Below are positions 58,100-64,000 of a DNA stretch of 64,000 bases, in pieces. The stretch covers positions 412,207 to 476,206 of the forward strand of contig MNCI01016050.1 of assembly GCA_015680685.1 (NCBI GenBank), written 5' to 3'. The notes under the pieces were generated by a model. The model did no database searches and was not told the origin of the DNA. It saw nothing but the letters and a program-made list of their open reading frames with translations. The translations under genes were made by a program, and so were the position numbers. The DNA comes from Gnetum montanum. Taxonomy: Eukaryota; Streptophyta; Gnetopsida; Gnetales; Gnetaceae. Position 1 is the first letter of the stretch; every line of letters starts with the position of its first letter.

Positions 58100-58596
58100 T
58101 GTAATGTCTTGTCCCTTGTTAAGGGTGGAATTATACTATAATCATGTAAGTAACCTTTGGAAGAAGGGGTGCCTTGGTATGAGGAGTTACAATTATTCAT
58201 GATAATCCTTGAGAATGAGTTGACATGTGGCATTTAAGGCTAGGCTCAAAGGTTGTGCTGGCATGGAATAGCAGAGCCAGGATTGGCAAGTGATCGAAAC
58301 GAAGTGAAGTAGGACAAGAAGGGACTAACCACCCCTTTGGCTAGATATCCTAACCATGGTGGTAGTGCTGGATTATCTCTAAAGGTCTTAAGTGCCATAA
58401 GAAGATAGCCTAAAGTGGCATTATAGTGTACCATCCAACATCAATAAAGTTTTTTCTTTCTTTTCTTTTTACTTAATTTAGTGCCTCAATATTATTTTCC
58501 ATGTTATTTGATTATATTTCCATAATAATTCCATGCGTGTGATGCTCTAACTCAACAAATGATTGTGTTTTATCAACATCTCGAAATGGGATGTCA
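58100..58596 (+). repeat. 3' LTR of element A
   Basis: Begins TGTAATGTC and ends ATGTCA, 497 bp, with an AATAAAG signal near 58445. It is related along its length to 59208-59630. Its partner 5' LTR is not in the window. Confidence 0.6.
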
Positions 58597-59207
58597 TAGA
58601 TATGATCTAAACTCTTAATCTTTAACACACTATTCAAAACTTAAATTTAAGTAAAAATATAAACTTCTTTAATGAATTAATAATATAAAGAATTTGCAAT
58701 TGTTGCTATGTAATCCATTAATGGTATATTTTAAGAGATAAATTTGAATTAATGTCGAGCTTATTAGTATGGACATCAACAACAAACTAGTTTAGGGAGT
58801 TAGAATATTATCTATGCTTTTTTTTGGCATGATTTTCATGGTCATTTGCAACAATGAATTTATGGATGATTATGAGTTAGGTATAGCTAATAATCAATCC
58901 ACAGCCTAATTTCCAAAGAAATGCAACCAAGTTATAAATCATTATCAACTAGCATCTTGGTTTCAAGCTTACTATGTATCATAATTATTCTAATAGTACA
59001 AAATTTTAACCAAAAAAAAAAAACCAAACAAACAAAAAAACTACAAGCATGATGCAAAACATACTATAATCATAGATAACTTCATCATGGGTTGGAATTC
59101 CTCACATTGAGAACTCCCTTATAGAATTCTTGTTTCTAATTACAATCAAGTGTTACCTTAGCTTGTTACAATAAAATATTCTATAATTCTTAGAATTTAT
59201 TTTTTAA
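58597..59207. other. AT-rich spacer, nothing recognised
   Basis: About 610 bp of AT-rich sequence with a short A-rich run near 59012-59040. No coding or repeat structure seen. Confidence 0.6.
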
Positions 59208-59630
59208 TGAAAGGACATCTTGTTTCAAGAATATGTCACTCCTTATGGGACCTTCTAGGGGTTTAACTTGAGGTATTTAGGATTAAGAACTTAAAGTTCA
59301 TGCCAATGCAAAGTTTCAACACTATTAATGATAAGTAACATGAGTTGGATGAAGTGAAATAAGAAGTGACTAATCACTCCTTTGACTTGGTTTGACCTAA
59401 TCATGATGGTAGTGATAGATTGTCTCTAAGAAACTAATGCCTTTGGGAGATAACCTTAGAAAACCCATCAACAATTTTATGTTTCTTTTCTTACCTTATG
59501 AAGAAAATGATTATTTTTAAAATTTCATCTAGTGTTAATTGGTATGAACCATACTCATATATTTAATTCAATGAGATGTTAAGCATGAAAATTAAGCATT
59601 TTCTTACATATAGAAATGGAATGTTATAAG
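59208..59630 (+). repeat. 5' LTR of element F (related to A's LTR)
   Basis: Shares with 58300-58470 the ordered blocks GAAGTGAA, ACTAA(C/T)CAC(C/T)CCTTTG, ATGGTGGTAGTG(C/A)T, GATTATCTCTAA and AGATA(G/A)CCT. It ends next to a primer-binding site. The left edge is approximate. Confidence 0.5.
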
Positions 59631-59642
59631 TGGTATCAAAAC
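59631..59642 (+). promoter_or_regulatory. primer-binding site of element F
   Basis: TGGTATCAAAAC, two differences from the initiator-Met type TGGTATCAGAGC, directly after the LTR-like block. Confidence 0.55.
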
Positions 59643-62360
59643 AAAGCATGATCTAAGAGACTAATAAATCAAAATAATATAAAAATTAAGTCTTATTCAA
59701 CTTGAAATAAAACCTAGGTTGTACGTTTGATTTGAGTGAAAAACACCAAGTCATGGACAAAATAATTTGTAAAAGGAATTCTAAAACTAATGTGATATGA
59801 TAGATTCAAAAAGATCTTAGTTAATGTAAGTACTCTACTATCTATATGTCTTGGGATGTATGTCTAGTGGTTTTTCAAATTTTGAAACGCTCAGTATATG
59901 TAAGTAAAAAGTCAATTTTTAGTTTCAAATAAAAGAAAGTAGAGTCCAATAAAAGTACAATTAGATAAAAAGGGAATGCTATAAGAAAATAATTAAAAGA
60001 GAGATATGTTTTAGAAAGTAGCATCATAATGACATATTAAATTATCAATATCCTTAGCTTTGATGGAGTATTCATATTAAGTAGTATATGGGTGATTAAG
60101 TAGGTCTTGACATTGAGCCAAATTTATGCAAAGACAATGAAAATGCTTGGATATCTTAAAGTTCAAAAACCTCTAACTTCAAATTTTTGATTTAGAAATC
60201 CTAGAAAACTACATATAGTCTCCATCTTTCTTTCTTATTTCATAAAGTATGAAAAAGAGAATAGTGTAAACACTAGAAGATAAATGATGGAAAATTGAAT
60301 TAAAAGGATAAAAGAAAAGAATACAACCATACCTTGAAGTTATTCCTCTCCATCTATGATACTTAAAAGAATTAAGGAGATGTTAAGTTAAGCAACTAGA
60401 ACTTTCTAACTCCTATAGAATCATTTAACTAGAGAATCTTCAAAAAGATTTTTTAAATTTCATGAAGATTAAAAGTGCTCATAACAAAAATGAGTTTGAG
60501 GTCCTATTTGAAGTTGCACTATGTAGATTAGAGTGAAGGTTGAAGATGTTCTTACATAGTGTATTTGGTTCACATTGCAAGGCTTGATCTCAAATTAAAA
60601 GAAGTATCACCAATTATTTTTCCAACCTATGCTTGACTTGAGTGAAAGAAATAAAAGTATCCTCAATAATGATGGTAGTAATTGGGAAGATACTATTAGT
60701 TCCAAAGGTGTAGACACCAACTAGAGAAGAATGTGGAATAAATAATAATTCTATAGAAGAGTGGCTAACTCACATAATCTTTAATAAGTACTTTAAGATG
60801 GAGTGATTTTTCTTTTAACATTAGGATAATAACTATCCCACTCTATGCTTTACATAACTAAAACTAGAAGATTTTGAGCGATACTATAGTAAAAAGAGTG
60901 TTAGAGTAATAAAATAATAAGATATTTGGGAGATAATAAAGATTGCAAAAAAAGATAAAGAAAAAAGAAACATACTTAAATCTTTATTTGAATTTTGGAA
61001 AATGCCATTTCCTTTTCAAGGAAGATTTCTTCTTCTTAAAGAAAATTTGATGAGATATGTAAAATTAATCATATGAGTCACTAATTATGATGGAAAATAA
61101 TTATGGATAAAAGAAATAATTTTTTAATTACATTGAGAAAATTAACATCTAGACTTTTAGGATTCTCTACTCAAAAAAATATATGATCCTTGGTTTCTTT
61201 AGTTCATTTATATTTCTTGGAGGCTAGGGCTTTGTGTCCATCATGTCTAAGTTAGTTAAGGAGTAGAGGAGGAAGTCATCTGTTGATGCATAGAGTTCAC
61301 TAACTAACATATGCCAAAAAATTCAATAAATTAGAATATTCTAAAATAAAGTAAAAAATAAATACAATACCCAAAATTTTTCTTGGGGTTTAAATTAGAT
61401 AATGATCTTATAACTAAGGTTTTCTTGATTTTTTGGTTCTTATTTCACCTTTTTTTCTTTATTTTTTCTTTTTTGTTTAGTTTTATTTCTCATTCACATT
61501 ATGCATTCATCTTACACTTAGCCTTAAACCTTGGTTTTATCCTTATGCTAAGAAAATTAGAGTAGATTTAGATGGTTCTTTTTTATATCTTAATAGCTTT
61601 AGCTAGGTGCTTATTAGTCTAACAAGTTTTCTTGGTGTTTCTTAGCTTAGATTTTTCTAATATTTTTATTTGAATTTTTCTTCCAACATATGGCTAGTAT
61701 TTTATCTCCTTCCTTAACTAACATCTTATTATCATTTTCTCCAAAAGCTTATTTTTCTTATCATATAGCTTATGAATTTTATTTTATATCATACACTAAT
61801 AGTTTATCTTGTGTATGTGTTGAGTAAATGACAAAAGGTAGGATTTATGTAGGTGGCTTAAATTTGATGTTTGTTGCTCCAAATACTAATTTTCTTCAAA
61901 TCATAAGCTTGACACAAGTTTAACATTAGTTATGGTGAGACTTTGAGTAAATCATGGGTTGGTTATGAGTTTGAGAATTTTAGTTTTTTTTTTAAATTAC
62001 ATGATATGGTATAGTCACATTCAAATATTGGTGGATGCTACAAGTGCATTACAACTAAACAATTGATCATGATTTGCTTAACAGTGTTTTCAAAAAAGTG
62101 TGAGGAGTTGATAGGTTTGCATGGGAACGAACTATGAATAGGGTGTAAGTTGTTGAAAGGATTGCACTACAATTTCCCACATGCAGAAATGTTCCAAATA
62201 CAAACCTTTTTTTACTTTTGATCCTCTAATTTTTCTTAACTTTAATGCTACATGCAAGGTTTTCAAAGATTTCTTCATTACTACAATAACTTATAATAAA
62301 GAATTTTAACCTTGATTTTCATCAAAATAAATATGAGCATAAAATAGTCATATAGTATAT
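59643..62360 (+). mobile_element. internal remains of element F, unreadable
   Basis: About 2.7 kb of very AT-rich sequence after the F primer-binding site. No gag, protease, RT or integrase motif is legible on either strand. It is either deeply decayed or derived from a non-autonomous relative. Element K starts at 62361. Confidence 0.4.
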
Positions 62361-62815
62361 TGTAATTTTTGATCTTTTGGAATGTCAAAACCTTAAGGAA
62401 AATGGAGAATAAAGGATGTTTTCATGGTGTTGTGTTTACAGGACAAGATTATGGACAAGAACCTCATAAGAAAATTAGGAACAAGATCAAAGGGCAAAGT
62501 TGACATCATCAAGATCTCAAGGAAGCATGAGAAAATTCAAGAGCAAGGATAACGAACTAAGATTTCAAAGTGTAAAGTAATCTCAAGGAAGACATCTCCA
62601 AGAAATAGCAAACGTCTTGGCCAAATTGAAGGTTGCTAAGACAAAGACGTCTTTGAAAAACAATAGTTGTCTTTCTAGTGAGAAAGACGTCTTCATGAAG
62701 ACGTCTCAGCAAAGATGTCTTTCTTGTGGAGAAGGCATCATTTCCAAAAAAAGGTCTAATGTAGAAAGACATATCAGCCTTGAAGAAGACATCTCTAGTG
62801 ACTGTCAGAGCTTTT
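62361..62815 (+). repeat. U3 part of element K LTR with GACGTC palindromes
   Basis: Between 62580 and 62800 the word AAGACGTCTT and close variants (GACATCT, GATGTCT) occur about nine times, as AAAGACGTCTTTG, GAAGACGTCTCAG and so on. The equivalent region of G carries about eleven. CpG is better kept here than in G. Confidence 0.7.
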
Positions 62816-62818
62816 CTC

Positions 62819-62958
62819 ATGATAGAGGATCTCAAGAGTGAACAATGGAGGGGACATCTTATACAAAGCCACCCATGTTCGATGGATCATGATAGAGGAC
62901 CTCAAGAGTGAACAATGGAAGGAACATCTTATACAAAGCCATCCATGTTTGATGTATT
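62819..62958 (+). repeat. 70-bp tandem duplication of the K gag leader
   Basis: 62819-62888 and 62889-62958 are near-identical (both start CATGATAGAGGA) and cover the leader and the first gag codons including MEGTSYTKPPMFDG. The second copy continues into gag. No n is present, so this may be genuine. Confidence 0.85.
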
Positions 62959-64000
62959 TGAATTAGTCTATTGGAAAGCTAGGATGCAAGGATTCTTTGA
63001 ATCTATGGAGTTCAAATTTTGGGAGTCCATCCTTGAAGGCTACATTGCACCTATTGACGATTCCATCGAAATCATCAAGCCCTAAAATAAATGGACACAA
63101 GAGGAGAAAGATAAGTTTATGTTTGACTTAAAAGTCAAAAATTGTTTATATTACACTTTGAATAAATTCAAGTTTAATAGAGTAGCAAGATGTAAAATGG
63201 CCACAGAAATTTGGAAAACATTAGAAGCTACTTATGAAGGAACCTATGTTGTCAAATAATCTAAATTGTTAGTTTTGCAAAGTGAATATGATAAGATTAA
63301 AATAAGAGAAGGTGAGAAAAATAAAAGATTACTTCTTTAGAGAAAATCATATTGTTGTAGCCTTTAGAGGTATTGGTAAAGATTTTCCCAAAAGTGATGT
63401 CATCATTAAAATGATTAGAACACTTTAGCTAGAGTTTAGACCAAAGGTCATGGTCATGAAGGAAATTAAAGATTTTTCAACTCTAAAATTTGAAGAGCTT
63501 CAAAGTGTTCTCATTACTTATGAAATGAACCTCATAAGCAAAAGAGCTATCCAGGAAAAACCCATAACTCTAAAAACTATCTCCAAGAAGAAGGAGATCA
63601 TTGAGCATGATGAGGATAATGAAGATGAGATTGCCTTTCTCTCAAGGAAGCTACAATGATTGATAGCAACAAGAATCAAGGATCCAAATTAGCAAAGATC
63701 CAATATGTTTAAAGGTAAAGATAGAGGTAAAAAAAATTTAAATTCTAACGTTGATTTCTCTTCTACAGAGTGTTGGATTTGAGATGGAAGAGGCCATATG
63801 GTCTCTAAATGTCCTAACAATAGTAGGATGCAACACAAGAACAAATCCAATGACTAAGTAAAGAAGACCAACTTCTATAGAAGTTGGGATGATGGGAAGC
63901 AAAGTGAGAAAGAGGTGGGTGATGATGCTATGATGATGATGATGAGGAGAATTATCATCCATCCCAAGCTATGGAGGGATCAAATTCTGAGGATGTGAGT
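62844..64000 (+). pseudogene. gag of element K (Ty1/copia, Sirevirus-like), partial
   Basis: Gag start ATG at 62844 (duplicated at 62914). The copia gag blocks follow: PPMFDG, YWKARMQGFFESM near 62968, IWKTLEATYEGT near 63210, a KIREGEKN block and then EIKDFSTLKFEELQSVLITYEMNL at 63460-63525. A knuckle of C-x2-C-x4-H-x4-C type follows at about 63771-63812, with the second Cys replaced by a stop. The TYEMNL block resembles Sirevirus gag. Frameshifts near 63260-63440. It is cut by the window end. Confidence 0.75.

Larger units (their letters stand above)
13701..58596 (+). mobile_element. Element A: chromovirus-like Ty3/gypsy host, split by D and C
   Basis: This plus-strand element is recovered in pieces: 13701-17004, 41089-42107, 57832-58089 and the 3' LTR 58100-58596. 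Its gag-pro-RT-RNase H-integrase order and FMDD reverse transcriptase put it in Ty3/gypsy, most like the chromovirus branch. E is inserted just before its gag start, D in the integrase finger and C after the integrase core. The 5' LTR was not found. Reading frames carry many stops and at least two integrase catalytic residues are changed, so it is long dead. Assignment of the 57832-58596 part to A rests on position and on typical 3' end structure. Confidence 0.75.
62361..64000 (+). mobile_element. Element K: Sirevirus-like Ty1/copia, 5' end only
   Basis: Plus-strand relative of G. U3-like sequence 62361 to about 62815 matches the start of G's LTR (reverse complement of 25513-25060), including the TTTTGG...TGTCAAAAC start and the palindrome array. 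It then jumps to the gag leader: R, U5 and PBS are missing. Gag runs off the window end. Confidence 0.7.

Noticed and set aside
61383-61565. Plus-strand 60-codon hydrophobic frame
   Set aside because: T-rich sequence translated to Phe/Leu/Ile; no start context or homology.
63738-63962. His-rich minus-strand frame at the window end
   Set aside because: Antisense of the gag tail of K, caused by GAT-rich repeats; not a gene.

Overview
The window is plant nuclear DNA with no recognisable host gene, rRNA or tRNA. It is AT-rich and consists almost entirely of old, nested LTR retrotransposons. Spliceosomal GT-AG intron signals, plant-type Ty3/gypsy and Ty1/copia lineages, very large old elements and widespread C-to-T/G-to-A decay suggest a seed plant with a large repeat-rich genome. 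A gymnosperm is plausible, but I cannot name a species. Short N runs, single n characters and duplicated sequence around them show that this is a scaffold.

Layout. (1) 1-2976: mostly unassigned AT-rich DNA with a (TG)n microsatellite and a 44-bp minisatellite. (2) Element A, a plus-strand chromovirus-like Ty3/gypsy, is the oldest host: gag/pro/RT/RNase H at 13736-16740, integrase finger to 17004, integrase core 41089-42107, a putative C-terminus 57832-58089 and a 3' LTR 58100-58596. (3) Element E (2982-13700, minus, Ty3/gypsy, LTRs of 2.7-2.9 kb) sits at A's 5' side with TSD GTTTT/GTTTC. (4) Element D (17005-41083, minus, giant Tat/Ogre-like Ty3/gypsy) is inserted in A's integrase zinc finger with TSD CAACC/CAACT. 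(5) Element G (20526-25513, minus, Sirevirus-like Ty1/copia) is inserted in D's RT gene with a perfect TSD ATGAA. (6) Element C (42108 to about 57831, plus, Athila-type gag-only) interrupts A downstream of integrase. (7) Element B (42511-49532, minus, Athila-type gag-pro-only) is inserted in C's 5' LTR with a perfect TSD ACCTT. (8) Element F (about 59208-62360, plus) has an LTR related to A's. (9) Element K (62361 to window end, plus, Sirevirus-like) is cut by the window edge.

Most unusual content. Element E carries in both LTRs a roughly 190-bp inverted copy of its own gag-pol junction, so its transcript could fold into a long hairpin around gag. Element D has about 9 kb between protease and RT, bounded by a plausible splice donor and acceptor; this interval holds a degenerate array of about 190-bp repeats and an antisense, multi-exon gene-like unit with its own introns. 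E also has an intact 170-codon accessory ORF with its own TATA box, and C carries a long extra ORF ending in a coiled coil. B and C have no reverse transcriptase or integrase and would have depended on other elements.

Most coding regions are broken by point stops, commonly TAG/TAA where CAG/CAA is likely ancestral, as expected from deamination of methylated cytosine. Nothing here looks currently mobile.
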